The translations under genes and the position numbers were made by a program. The notes under the pieces are model-generated. The model was not told the origin of the DNA. It ran no database searches and was given only the letters and a program-made list of their open reading frames with translations. From contig SZOZ01000004.1 of the NCBI GenBank assembly GCA_030263455.1, positions 173,648-237,647 on the forward strand: a stretch of DNA of 64,000 bases, in the 5' to 3' direction. Shown in pieces: positions 9,344 to 19,520 of the stretch (the stretch's first letter is position 1; every line of letters starts with the position of its first letter). Source of the stretch: Synechococcales cyanobacterium CNB (GTDB taxonomy: Bacteria; Planctomycetota; Phycisphaerae; Phycisphaerales; UBA1924).

Positions 9344-9552
9344 CCCTGCACGCTCCTTCACTCGGATGACACTCACACTTCACGCACGAACCCGACGGGT
9401 GTGCGATCATCAACGTCCCGCACGGCGACAGACCACGCGGCAGGGGCACTGTACCACACCGCCACGCCATCGAGAAGTGCCTTGTGACAGTCGCCGATAA
9501 CCTCTCCTCGTATTCCGAGGGAAAGCCCCCGCTCGCCGCGTTTCGCTCCCGG

Positions 9553-9586
9553 AACAAGAAACAGGCCGGGACTTGCGCCCCGGCCC
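9553..9586 (-). terminator. Terminator of the giant surface-protein gene
   Basis: On the minus strand the stem GGCCGGG/CCCGGCC (loop of 8 nt) is followed by TGTTTCTTGTTCC. It lies 30 nt past the stop at 9616. Confidence 0.65.
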
Positions 9587-9615
9587 GTCGAGGTTCTGGT
9601 GCTGTCACCGGGGGG

Positions 9616-12600
9616 TCACTTCGGGCGCACATACCTCCCCAGGAGCAGGCTCGCGTTCTGGCGTCCGAGGAAGAAGTCGGTATCCAGCACGGTGTCGGCC
9701 GCGTTCGAGAGCGCGCGCCCTGTGGCCGGCAGCGAGTAGGAACCCTGCGATCCTGGGACGTCGGAGACGGAGTTCGCGGCCATGAGATCGAACTGTTCGC
9801 CGAACGGGTCGTAATCGCCGCTGATGCGCAGGCCGAGCATCTCGCCGACGCGGCGTCCGACCGCGGCGGTGAGCGATTGCACGAACCCGTCGAGTCCGTC
9901 CGGGGAGGGCGTGTAGCCGAGCAGCGCGAGCGACGGAAGGAACACGACACCCTCGTCGGTGCGCGTCGAGTTGAAGCCGTCGGATCCGAAGGAGAAGCCG
10001 TAGGACTCGGAGAAGAAGTCGAAGGTGCGACTGAAGAGCAGCGTGATGGGATCAACGGTCGTGGTGAGGAAGATCGTTGAGTAATCCTGGAACTCGAACG
10101 CGTTGGGGTTGGTCGAGAACCGCACGTCGAGGCCGACGACGTCGTCCGAAGTGCCAACAACGCCGTCCGGACCGGCGTCGGCCACGGCCGAGGAGAAGAT
10201 GCTGCTCAGGTTCGCCACGAGTCGAGTGGTAACGTAGTCGTTCACGCTCTGGCCGTTGGAGGCCTTCCCGGTGAAGCCGAGAGCGGCGGCATCGAACGGC
10301 CGCAGCGGGGTCGTGAGACCGCCGACCTGGAGCCAGTCGATCGTGCCGCCGTTGAGTTCGATGAAGACGTTCTGGAAGCGCTTGCTGATCTGCGATGCAC
10401 CCTCCGTGACGACTTCGAGCCTGTAGTCGGTATTGAAGATGCCCTGCACGTAGACCGCGTATCGTGCGGGCTGGCCGGTGAGGTCGAGACGACCCGGGGC
10501 GACGAAGTCGATGAAGAAGTCGCCGTTCGCGTCGTAGCCGTAGGCGAAATCGCCGTTGCGTGCGAGCTCCCCGGGCGTGGACCCGTTCGGGCTGATGCGA
10601 GAGGGGGAGAACACGAGCATCCCATCGTCGATGTCGCTCGACGTGGTGATGTCGAAGATGCCGAACTGCACGCCGCCGCTGAAGTCCTCGAAGGTGACGG
10701 GATGGCGGCTGCCGAGGTCGGCGCCGAGTTCGTTGAGTTTGAGGGTGACGCGGACGCGAGAGCCGGCCGCGATCGGGTTGCCGCCGTTGAGGGCGTAGAC
10801 GTCGACGTCCGGGACGACGTTCGAGGGCAGGCCGAACGAGCCGCGCGGCCCGATCGCCGACTCGACGTTCACGATCTGGCGGCCTGCGGTATCGGTGAAC
10901 GCCGACACGGTGCCCGCCGCGTTCGAGCCGGTGACGAAGTCGTCCGCGGTGCCGAGGATGCCGTCCGCGCCGGCGCTGATGGTGAACGTGAAGTCGCCGA
11001 TGACGCGGGTTGTGAGGTCGTCCGCGGTGCCGAAGACGCCGTCCGCACCCGCGAAGGTGATGGGGGCAGGCGCGTTGACGAGCGGGTCCGCACTGCCCGC
11101 GTCGGTGAGGGCGCTGAAGCCGGAGTTTCCGTCGTCAAAGACCTCGACGGTGAAGTTGTAGTCGCCGACGCCCCCGGCCGCGGACGAGATGTTCGGCACG
11201 CCGAAGGTGTTGTAGGTGAGAACGTTCGCGACCATCAGGTGGTACACGCCGGTCTGCTTGATGAGGAACGCCTCGCCGAACGTCGCGTCGGTCTCCGCAC
11301 CGACCGGCGCGGGCAGCGGGACGACGAAGTCGCTGGGCCCGAACGATCCTTCGACGTCCCCGTTCGGATTGACGAGGAACCGGCCCGCGAAGAGCGCCGA
11401 TCCCTGCATCGCGCCCAGTCGCAGAATCTGACCAGCCTGGAGCGTGATGCGGTAGAGGTCCGTGTCGTTGGGGAATCGGAAGAGGTTGGTGTTGTGGTCG
11501 GGATGGTCGCCGATCGAGCCGCGGAGCGTGAAGGGCCGGTTCGGTGTCGGCAGGCCGTCCGGCGCGTGGTTGTCGTCGAGGACGATGTCGAGATTCACCG
11601 GCGGGTAGAAATCGATCCGGCGGATCACACCGGTCGTCGGTTCGGGCACGAAGACGGTGCCGGCGAAACCGGGCAGCTTGTCGCCGGGGTCGCCGACGAT
11701 GTCGTCCTGCGAGTAACGCTCGCCCGGCGCGACCATGCCGTCGCCGTTGCCGTCGAGCGGCGCCAGCGACAGCGAAGACCGCACGTGCGACGAGCTCAGC
11801 TCGAACCGGTAGACCCCCGGCCCGGGCACACCGGCGAGCTGCGGGAGATCGCGCTCCGTGACCGAACGATCGAAGATCACCTCGAGTTGGTTGGCCTGCG
11901 GGACGTAGTTGAGGGTGTAGTCGATCCCCTCCACGAGACGGATCTCAACCTCGCCCGTGCCGCGCACTTCCGAGACCGACAGACCGGCGGAGAAGCTCGA
12001 CGAATCCATCGGCTGGTTGAAGGTGAGCACGGCGCTGTACACCCGGCTGCGCTCGGTGACCGCGAGCGAACTGACCTGGATGGGCAGCGGCGTGTGCCTG
12101 GGGTTGGTGATCTGGAAGTTGCCGTTGTTGCGTGCGGGCGCGCCGCCGGCCGTGACCGCGCCGAGGTCGCCGGTGGAGGAAACGCGGTACGACTCGGAGT
12201 TGCGGTTGGAACCTTCGATGGCGCCGACGACGCTGACGCCGGCGAGAACGGACCGCCCGCTGGCGAGGGAGTCATCGCTCGTGCCGAAGTACCCGTCCGA
12301 GCCGCGAGTAAAGCCAGCCACGACGCTCGAGCGGATCATGCTGCCGCCGATGTTCACCGTGCCGGCGAACCCGGTGGTGGCACGGTCAGCGGCATCGCCC
12401 GTGCCGCCGACCTCGGCGTCGCGCCCGAGATCGCCGCCGACCATGATCGCGCTGTCGGTGACGTTGCCCGCAATGCTGACGGCGTCGAGGAAGTCGCGCG
12501 AGGACACGAAGGAGCGGCTGAGCGACGGCGCGGAGAACGAGCCGATCGCGGAGCCGGAGCGAACGACGCCGCTGCTCATGGGGGCGTTGAGGGTGATGGA

Positions 12601-15600
12601 GGTGGCGACGCGGTCAACGTTGACGTGCCCGCGCATTGTGCCGCCGAACGTCACGAACCCGGTGGTGAAGACGTCGATAAGCGCATCGCCGCGCTCGTCG
12701 GGGTCGGAATCGCCGAACTCTCCGACGACGCTGATGAAGGCGGCGTTCTTAGCGGAGATCGTGCCGTGGCGGAAGTGCCCCACGACGAGGGTGTCGAGGT
12801 GCTGTCCGATCGTCACGTCGCCCGTGCCCTCGTCGTTGCCCAGCTCGATGCGCACCGCGTAGTGATCGATGTAGACGTCCGAGTCACCGAAGAGCGTCGC
12901 CTCGATGCGCAGCAGGCCGATCGAGGAGAAGTTCGTCGTGACGACGTCGAAGTTCGTCAGCGCCCCGTTCGTGGAGGTGACCACCACCGCGGACCCCTCC
13001 GTGGTGCCGGAGAGGATCACGCGGTTGGTCGCCGAATCGAACGACACGCTGCCGGGGCCGGAGAAGAAGATCGTGCCGCTGTTCAACGACGTGGCGAAGT
13101 CCAGCGACCCACCCGAGGGCACCGGCGTGCCCACGAGCGACCCGGCGGCGTCGGGATGGTTGATGGGCAGCGAAGGACCAAGCACACCCAGTCGGCCGCC
13201 CGCCGTCGCCCCCGGCGCGATGCCTTCGCTCACGACCATGGACTCGAACACGTCGCCGACGACGTTGACCTCGCCGACGTACGAGACGCCAGGCTCGGTG
13301 CGGTCGTCGAACGAGCCGTAGACCCCATCCGGCCCGTGCCAGATGCCGGCGACGATCTTGGACCGGACCATCGCGCCGCCGACGTTCACCACGTTCACGA
13401 AGCCGGACTGCGTGGAGTCGCGGTTGGCGATGCCCCTCCCGCCGGGTCGGCCGTCCTGGCCGAAGTCGCGCACTCCGGCGATGATCATCGCGTCCATGAC
13501 GCTGCCGCCGACGCTGACAGCGTGGATCGAGTCGCCCGCGGCGATCACGGAACCGGTCGCAGCCGTCAGTTCGTCGTTGCGCAGGTCGCCCCCGATGGTC
13601 AGGAACCCGATCGCGTAATCGGCCTTGATCATCGCCTCGAACACGGACCCGCGGTCAACAAGGACATTGCCGATGTTCCAGCCCGCAGTGATGGTCGGCC
13701 CCTGGATGGCCGTCCCCTGCACAAGCCTGGGCGGCAGCTGGTTGCGGAAGGCGTCGTACGGCGTGGCTGCGGAACGGAACGGGTTGACGCCCATGTCGCC
13801 GAAGACGCCGTCCTCCGTGCCGAGCACCTGCACGGAGAGAACGATCCAGTCGGCATGGACGCGGCCGTAGAAGTTGCCCGCGTTGACGACCACCGAATCG
13901 ACGTGCCCGTCGTACGCGATGACGCTCGCGGTCGGCAGGAACGATCCGCCATGGATGTTCACCGCGCCGATGCCGCCGGAGTAGCTCACCACGCCGCCGG
14001 CGAAGTCGCCCGTGACGTTCACGGTCCCGATGCGCCCTGCCGCGTAGATCGAACCGCTGCCGAGGAGGTCGTCCCCGGGACGGTTCGGGACCAGTCCGAG
14101 CGTGACCGTGCCGATGGTCTCGCCGGCGCGAATGTCCGTGTACAACTGGCCGCCGGCGGTCACCGTGGGCAGCGCGCCGTGGACGACGATCATGCCCGGC
14201 TTGTTCCGATCGCCGATGTGGCGTCCCGCGGTGAGGGTGTTGATGCTCCGGCGAACGTCCGCGGTGATGCGCAGGTCGCGCGACGCCGAGAGCGTGCCGA
14301 CCGTGCCCCGCGAGGTGTCCGTGGCGACGTGGATCGCAAGGTCGCCCTCGTTGACGCGGATCGTCCCGATGGGGCCGGACGAGGAGACCCTACCGCTGAA
14401 GAGCGTCCGCGCGGTGATGGTGTCGATCTGGCCCTGCGGCCCGGTGACCGCGAACGCGGTGTTGTAGATGTCGTCATCGACGGACACACGCTGCAGCGGG
14501 CCGGAGACGGTGATCTCGCTGGTCCGGATGGCCTTGGCCGTCAGGTCCTCGATGCGGCCGGCCGTGAAACTGCTGGAAGCGATCACGCCGGTCGCCCGGA
14601 ATCGCGGGATGTGGTTGTTCACGTCGAGATCGACGCGGGTGAAGTTCCGCCCCGATATCTCGTTGTTGATCCAGCCGAAGACGTCGATGCGGATGTCACT
14701 GTAGTCTCCCGCGGACCCGAAGGTCGAGAGCCTGTCGAGCTCGCCGCCGCTCAGAATCTCGGCGGGGTGGAACTCCAGCTCGGTCCCCTGCGTCGTGCTG
14801 TTGCGGTAGCCCGAGGCCTGCACGCGGAAGATGCGCGTCCACGCGTCGAGGATCGAGGCGTCGAAGAAGCCGTTGTCGAGACGGACATCGTTGATGATGT
14901 CCGCGCGGATGGTGGAACGGAAGACGTTCCCGTCCAGCCCGTCGACGAGGTTCACGGTGCCCGTCAGCAGCAGCGGATCGACGTAGATGAGCGACAGCCA
15001 GAAACCGTCCAGGAGTTCCGCGCTGGCGTGTGCATCGATCATGCTCGCGCCGCGGAGGCGGATCGTGCCGATGCCCTGGGCGTCGAGCTGGTTGCCCGGA
15101 CCGACGGTCGCCGGCGCGGAGTTCCGTGCGATGATCGGCGCGGAGATGAACGCGCCGGGATGGATCGCTCCCTCCGCCGTGACGAGGCGGATCTCGTCGT
15201 CCGCGAAGATGCCGGCAGTGGCAAGCGGCGAGTGCTTGGTGTTCCGGATGCCCATCCCCACGCTCACGTCGCCGATGATCGTGGCATAGAGCACGCCCAC
15301 GATGCCCTCGAACTCGCCCGCGGGGACGGAGCGGTCGAAGTTGGGCCGCACGCTGACCAGCGTGGCGTTCTCGTCCTGGAGGATCACGTCGCCGATCGAG
15401 CCGCCGACGTTGACGTTCAGCACGTCGCCCGTGCGGGCCACGAGGCCGTTGAGGTAGCCGTCGAACGGGCCTCCGATGTCGTCGAGGAACGCCGTGCCCG
15501 CGTCATTGACCACGTTGGTGACGGGGCGGTGCAATCCGCCGGCCCAGTCGCCGTCGATGCTGCCCTGCGAGATGCCGAGCGGCCCACCGACGGCCGTGTT

Positions 15601-18600
15601 CTTCCCGCCCTGCACGCCGAGGAACGGTCCGATGAGGCTCGGCCCCCACGCGGGAACCTGCGTCCGTCCGAGGGTACCGGTGCGGATGTCGATCGTGTCC
15701 ACCCCGACGACGTCGATCGCCACGATATCGCCCCGCGGCGTCTCGTTCGTGATCGCCTGGAGGCGCTCGCCGCCGGACTGAACGATGCTCCAGACGTCCA
15801 CCTCGACGTTGCCGCGGATGCCGATCGCCGCCGCGCCGTCAGCGCCGATGATGTTGATGCGGCCGATCGAGATGGGAGCGAGCGCATTGCCGCCGCCCTG
15901 ATTGCCGGTCGAGGTGATGAGAAGTTGGCGGCCGCCGGTGAGATCGACCTGATCGATCTGCGCGATCGCGACGCCCTGGGAGACGTCGACCGGGAGGTAC
16001 CGGACGATGCCGCCGAGCGCGCCGGTGGGCAGGCCGAGGATTTCGATGCGGACGCGCCCGCCGCCGTCATCGACGAGTTCGAGCGGCTGCCCGCCCCGGA
16101 TCTCGACATTCGAGTCCAGGGTGTTCCCGACGTCGATGCGCGGGAAGTCAACGAACCGGACGTCGGAACCCGAACCCGTCGTCGCCACGACACCGCGATT
16201 GTCGCCGAGCCAGATGCCGATCTCGGGTGCGCCGGGATCGAACGCGATGTCCTGGCTGACGAGCATCCCACCGACGGTCGATCCCGGCGGGGTCGTGAGG
16301 AGCAGGGTGCCGCCGAGCACGTGCGAACCGACACGGATCATGCCGATGCTGCCATCGCCGCCCGCGGTGCCGGTGATGACGTTCGCGCCCAGAGGGAACA
16401 GGGTCCGCTCGGTCTCGGATATCTGGTCGTACCCGACCGCGCCGCGGAAGTCGAGCATGGCGATGCGGCCGGCCACGCGCAGGTCCATGAAGATCACGTC
16501 GCCCAGCAGCCCGTCGTTCTGCGCGCCGAAGGCGGGGTTGAGGCCGGTGTGGAACTGCCCGAAGTCGCCCCCGATGACGAAGTTCACCGGCGCGGCCACG
16601 GAGCCTCGGACGTCGCGGCCGACCGTCACGTCGAAAAGCGTGCCCTTGACGCTGAAGGTGCCGCTGGCGAGGTTGTGCGAGAGCGGGTTGTCCTCGCTCA
16701 CGCCGCGCGGGTTGAAGGTCTCGGTTGCGTCGATGTCGCCGCCGTTGGCGCTGGGCCAGTACCCCGTGCCGAAGCGGAACGATCCGACGTTTCCGTTGAG
16801 CACGGTCACGCCGTTCGAGAGGCCGTTCGGAATGGTACCCGTGTTGCCGTTCCCGCCGCCGGTGCGGTAGGCGCCCAGAGTGGTCGGCGTGAGTCCGGTG
16901 AGGGTGGCGGCGTACCCGAAGCCCGTCTGGGTGTTGTCGTCGGTCGCCTGCGCGACACCGACGCCGGAGACGACGAGGTAGTACACGCCCGGCGCGGGAG
17001 GATCGAACCGCAGGAACTGCGACTCCTCGAAACTGCGCGTGAAGCGGGATGCCACGAACGTGCGCTGCTGCTCGTCCACGATGCGGAAGAGCAGGTCGGT
17101 GTCCACCGCGTCCACCTGCAGAACGACCGGCTGAGCGGCGTCGCTGGCGAACGCAAAGACGTCTACCTGGTCGTCCGCGTTGATGGTGTCGCCGAAGCCG
17201 AGTTCGCCGAGGACCCGCACCGCAGTACCGATCGAGCCGATCCACTCCGCCGACATGATGGAGTCGTTGCGGTAGGTGCCTAGGCCGAACGCCGCGCTCT
17301 GCCGGTTGCCGAGCAGGAACGGATCGCCGGCGTCGGTCAGCACGAACGAACCGAGCATGGCGCGAATGGTGGTGCGGGGGTCCGCATCGGCCGCGATCCC
17401 GAAGGTGTGCTCACGCTCAACGTAGTTCAGAATCTCGTGCGGCGGGCGGTTCACAGGGTCGCTCAGGTCGCCCAGGACGGTCACGTCGAGCACCGACCGG
17501 CCCGCGATCGCGATCTCGCCCACCGTCCTGCCGACGACGAGTTCCGCGTTCGTCTTGTAGAAGTTGTTGATGTTGAAGGGAGGCGTGTATCCCGGGTCCG
17601 CCGCCCACATCCCGGTGTCGGTCCCGGCGGTGAGCGAGCCGAGATCACCCGCGACGTTGATCGAGCCGACGAGATAACCGATCGCCAGCCGCTCGACCGC
17701 GCCGGTGAACTGCGACGAGCCGTGCAGGATGCCGTGCAGCAGGATCGAACCGATCGACGCCCCGTTGAGGACGAAGAAGCCCTGGTCCGGCCGGCTGAAG
17801 CCGGTCGTGACAATGTTGCCCGCCGCGGGGCCGAGCGGGTTGTACGTGTTGGCGCTCGCGTTGTTGCGCACGAAGGGAGAACCGACGATCACGCTGCCGG
17901 GGCCGGGGGGCAGCCCCTCGACGTTCAGCCCGCCGCCCGCCTCGACGTACCACGTGTACCCGAACGGCGCGGAAGACGACTCGAAATCGCTGTAGAGACC
18001 CTCGATCGAGTCCGTGATGAAGTACTCGAACGGGAACTCGTACAGGTCGGAACCCGGCGTCGGCTGCTCGGTGGCCGTGACTTCGCCGCCGAACATGTTG
18101 AACGACGTGCGCGAGTCGGTATTGGAGAACACAATCCGCCCGATCCCGTCGTTGAAGTTCGGGATGCCGTCAGCGTCCGGGTCGACGATCGCAAACTCCG
18201 AGCTCGGCGGAATGCCGAGACGGAGCGTCCGCACCATCGCCCGGTCGTAGAGGTCGAAGAACGAGACACTCGCGCCGACGGGGCCGGTCAGCGTCGCCGA
18301 GACGCCCACCACACGCTCGTCAATCAGCTCCGCCAGCGCGCTGGAGGGCAGCACGAACTCCATGTTGTCGAGGAACATGTTCCCCGATCCCACCGTCTCG
18401 AACCGAACCCGCGCAAAGTTGACGTCCTGCCCCGCGAGGTTGTTGTCCAGCACGAGGCGCCCTATCCCGTTCGCCCGCTCGTTCTGGTTCGGGTTCTGGA
18501 TCAGCGCGAGGAGCGAGTTGCCCGTGAAGACATCCGTCGCGATCGTGCCGTCGGCAAGATAGTACGAAGCCAGCACCCTGAACTGCGACGGGACAAGCCC

Positions 18601-19110
18601 GAACCCGTCCGGATCGACGATGTCGATCGAGAACGTGTCAAAGATGCCCACGTTCGGCAGGTCGAACTGCCAGAACTGCCCCCCGACCGCCACGACACGG
18701 ATACCCAGGTCGTCCTGCTCGCCGCCGGGCATCTGCGCGATGCGGAAGTTCGTCGTCGGCGCGAAGTTGTGGATCACCCGAACTTCGGACTGGAGGAACG
18801 TGAAGTTCTGCGGGATCCCCCCCACCGCCTCGTCGTTGAAGTCCTCCTCCACCGTCTCAGGGTCGTCCGGAGCGTCGATGGTGATGTCCGTCGTGATGTA
18901 CGGCCGGACGTAGGCCCAGTGCGCCGTCACCTGCCCAAGGCCCGTCGCGGGGTTCACCACGTCCGGCGTGATCGTCAGCGTGAAGAGCAGCTTGCGCTCT
19001 TCGAGACGCTCGAAGTCGCACTCCCGCGCACGCTCCTCGCGCCGGCGCGTCGCGCCAACGGAACCCAGCAGCGAACGGATCGACCGGCGGTTTCGACGAG
19101 AGCCCTTCAT
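9616..19110 (-). CDS. Giant surface protein (3164 aa) with LEPR-XLL-like N-terminus and degenerate peptidase-like tail
   Basis: The ATG at 19110 follows AGGAG by 7 nt. Residues 1-45 are basic and contain RLEERKLL (35-42), a variant of the LEPR-XLL motif of giant planctomycete surface proteins. The body is low in Lys and Cys and rich in Gly, Val, Asp and Asn. Many short repeats read like G.I..V...G....I.A, as in beta-helix or beta-solenoid stalks. Residues about 620-740 and 2525-2640 look like pre-peptidase-type beta-sandwiches (DVFAF..D, DLYRITLQ). Loops of the form DG..GT.DD recur at least five times and may bind calcium. Near the C-terminus GRRVGEMLGLR (3085-3095) aligns with GHEVGHLLGLR of zinc peptidases but lacks every ligand. 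It is probably an exported cell-surface or adhesive protein; its partner is unknown. Confidence 0.88.
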   Translation of the reverse strand: MKGSRRNRRSIRSLLGSVGATRRREERARECDFERLEERKLLFTLTITPDVVNPATGLGQVTAHWAYVRPYITTDITIDAPDDPETVEEDFNDEAVGGIPQNFTFLQSEVRVIHNFAPTTNFRIAQMPGGEQDDLGIRVVAVGGQFWQFDLPNVGIFDTFSIDIVDPDGFGLVPSQFRVLASYYLADGTIATDVFTGNSLLALIQNPNQNERANGIGRLVLDNNLAGQDVNFARVRFETVGSGNMFLDNMEFVLPSSALAELIDERVVGVSATLTGPVGASVSFFDLYDRAMVRTLRLGIPPSSEFAIVDPDADGIPNFNDGIGRIVFSNTDSRTSFNMFGGEVTATEQPTPGSDLYEFPFEYFITDSIEGLYSDFESSSAPFGYTWYVEAGGGLNVEGLPPGPGSVIVGSPFVRNNASANTYNPLGPAAGNIVTTGFSRPDQGFFVLNGASIGSILLHGILHGSSQFTGAVERLAIGYLVGSINVAGDLGSLTAGTDTGMWAADPGYTPPFNINNFYKTNAELVVGRTVGEIAIAGRSVLDVTVLGDLSDPVNRPPHEILNYVEREHTFGIAADADPRTTIRAMLGSFVLTDAGDPFLLGNRQSAAFGLGTYRNDSIMSAEWIGSIGTAVRVLGELGFGDTINADDQVDVFAFASDAAQPVVLQVDAVDTDLLFRIVDEQQRTFVASRFTRSFEESQFLRFDPPAPGVYYLVVSGVGVAQATDDNTQTGFGYAATLTGLTPTTLGAYRTGGGNGNTGTIPNGLSNGVTVLNGNVGSFRFGTGYWPSANGGDIDATETFNPRGVSEDNPLSHNLASGTFSVKGTLFDVTVGRDVRGSVAAPVNFVIGGDFGQFHTGLNPAFGAQNDGLLGDVIFMDLRVAGRIAMLDFRGAVGYDQISETERTLFPLGANVITGTAGGDGSIGMIRVGSHVLGGTLLLTTPPGSTVGGMLVSQDIAFDPGAPEIGIWLGDNRGVVATTGSGSDVRFVDFPRIDVGNTLDSNVEIRGGQPLELVDDGGGRVRIEILGLPTGALGGIVRYLPVDVSQGVAIAQIDQVDLTGGRQLLITSTGNQGGGNALAPISIGRINIIGADGAAAIGIRGNVEVDVWSIVQSGGERLQAITNETPRGDIVAIDVVGVDTIDIRTGTLGRTQVPAWGPSLIGPFLGVQGGKNTAVGGPLGISQGSIDGDWAGGLHRPVTNVVNDAGTAFLDDIGGPFDGYLNGLVARTGDVLNVNVGGSIGDVILQDENATLVSVRPNFDRSVPAGEFEGIVGVLYATIIGDVSVGMGIRNTKHSPLATAGIFADDEIRLVTAEGAIHPGAFISAPIIARNSAPATVGPGNQLDAQGIGTIRLRGASMIDAHASAELLDGFWLSLIYVDPLLLTGTVNLVDGLDGNVFRSTIRADIINDVRLDNGFFDASILDAWTRIFRVQASGYRNSTTQGTELEFHPAEILSGGELDRLSTFGSAGDYSDIRIDVFGWINNEISGRNFTRVDLDVNNHIPRFRATGVIASSSFTAGRIEDLTAKAIRTSEITVSGPLQRVSVDDDIYNTAFAVTGPQGQIDTITARTLFSGRVSSSGPIGTIRVNEGDLAIHVATDTSRGTVGTLSASRDLRITADVRRSINTLTAGRHIGDRNKPGMIVVHGALPTVTAGGQLYTDIRAGETIGTVTLGLVPNRPGDDLLGSGSIYAAGRIGTVNVTGDFAGGVVSYSGGIGAVNIHGGSFLPTASVIAYDGHVDSVVVNAGNFYGRVHADWIVLSVQVLGTEDGVFGDMGVNPFRSAATPYDAFRNQLPPRLVQGTAIQGPTITAGWNIGNVLVDRGSVFEAMIKADYAIGFLTIGGDLRNDELTAATGSVIAAGDSIHAVSVGGSVMDAMIIAGVRDFGQDGRPGGRGIANRDSTQSGFVNVVNVGGAMVRSKIVAGIWHGPDGVYGSFDDRTEPGVSYVGEVNVVGDVFESMVVSEGIAPGATAGGRLGVLGPSLPINHPDAAGSLVGTPVPSGGSLDFATSLNSGTIFFSGPGSVSFDSATNRVILSGTTEGSAVVVTSTNGALTNFDVVTTNFSSIGLLRIEATLFGDSDVYIDHYAVRIELGNDEGTGDVTIGQHLDTLVVGHFRHGTISAKNAAFISVVGEFGDSDPDERGDALIDVFTTGFVTFGGTMRGHVNVDRVATSITLNAPMSSGVVRSGSAIGSFSAPSLSRSFVSSRDFLDAVSIAGNVTDSAIMVGGDLGRDAEVGGTGDAADRATTGFAGTVNIGGSMIRSSVVAGFTRGSDGYFGTSDDSLASGRSVLAGVSVVGAIEGSNRNSESYRVSSTGDLGAVTAGGAPARNNGNFQITNPRHTPLPIQVSSLAVTERSRVYSAVLTFNQPMDSSSFSAGLSVSEVRGTGEVEIRLVEGIDYTLNYVPQANQLEVIFDRSVTERDLPQLAGVPGPGVYRFELSSSHVRSSLSLAPLDGNGDGMVAPGERYSQDDIVGDPGDKLPGFAGTVFVPEPTTGVIRRIDFYPPVNLDIVLDDNHAPDGLPTPNRPFTLRGSIGDHPDHNTNLFRFPNDTDLYRITLQAGQILRLGAMQGSALFAGRFLVNPNGDVEGSFGPSDFVVPLPAPVGAETDATFGEAFLIKQTGVYHLMVANVLTYNTFGVPNISSAAGGVGDYNFTVEVFDDGNSGFSALTDAGSADPLVNAPAPITFAGADGVFGTADDLTTRVIGDFTFTISAGADGILGTADDFVTGSNAAGTVSAFTDTAGRQIVNVESAIGPRGSFGLPSNVVPDVDVYALNGGNPIAAGSRVRVTLKLNELGADLGSRHPVTFEDFSGGVQFGIFDITTSSDIDDGMLVFSPSRISPNGSTPGELARNGDFAYGYDANGDFFIDFVAPGRLDLTGQPARYAVYVQGIFNTDYRLEVVTEGASQISKRFQNVFIELNGGTIDWLQVGGLTTPLRPFDAAALGFTGKASNGQSVNDYVTTRLVANLSSIFSSAVADAGPDGVVGTSDDVVGLDVRFSTNPNAFEFQDYSTIFLTTTVDPITLLFSRTFDFFSESYGFSFGSDGFNSTRTDEGVVFLPSLALLGYTPSPDGLDGFVQSLTAAVGRRVGEMLGLRISGDYDPFGEQFDLMAANSVSDVPGSQGSYSLPATGRALSNAADTVLDTDFFLGRQNASLLLGRYVRPK

Positions 19111-19520
19111 GGCGACTCCTGATCACTCAAACAGTGGTCCGGGACCGTTCCACACGCGGGCCGACGCTCCTGCACGCCGGCCGGCGACTCCCCGCAACGC
19201 TCGCCGAGCGATGCGGGCCGGTCGAGTCTGGCGCTCCGCCCATGCCCTCCGGCTCATCCCGGAACGGTCCCCGCGCGCACCCGTGCACGCGACGGGCGGA
19301 GAGGCCACAGGCTATGCCAAACGGCGACATCGCACAACTCGGCCTTCGGGGCCGCACCCTTCGGCCGGGCGCCGGCGACAAGCGGGGGTCGTCGGCCGTT
19401 CTCCCGGCGGTGCAGCAGGTCGGCGGGTCCGCGCGGACCCACGTCTGTCAGGCCCCTACGCATACCACCATACCAGGGTTCCCGACCCGCGCCAAGCCCC
19501 TCCCGAAACCCGACCCGAAC
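19111..19520. other. Intergenic, no gene seen
   Basis: These 410 bases lie between the end of pheA and the start of the giant gene, both on the minus strand. They hold the ribosome site of the giant gene and the perfect 16-bp palindrome GGGTCCGCGCGGACCC at 19425-19440. The palindrome has no T run and may be a weak terminator or processing site. No conserved reading frame was recognised. Confidence 0.5.

Noticed and set aside
10702..17283. Plus-strand open frame of 2193 codons opposite the giant gene
   Set aside because: It is rich in Arg, Asp, Glu and Val without any domain. Such mirror frames arise from GC-biased third positions of the real minus-strand gene.
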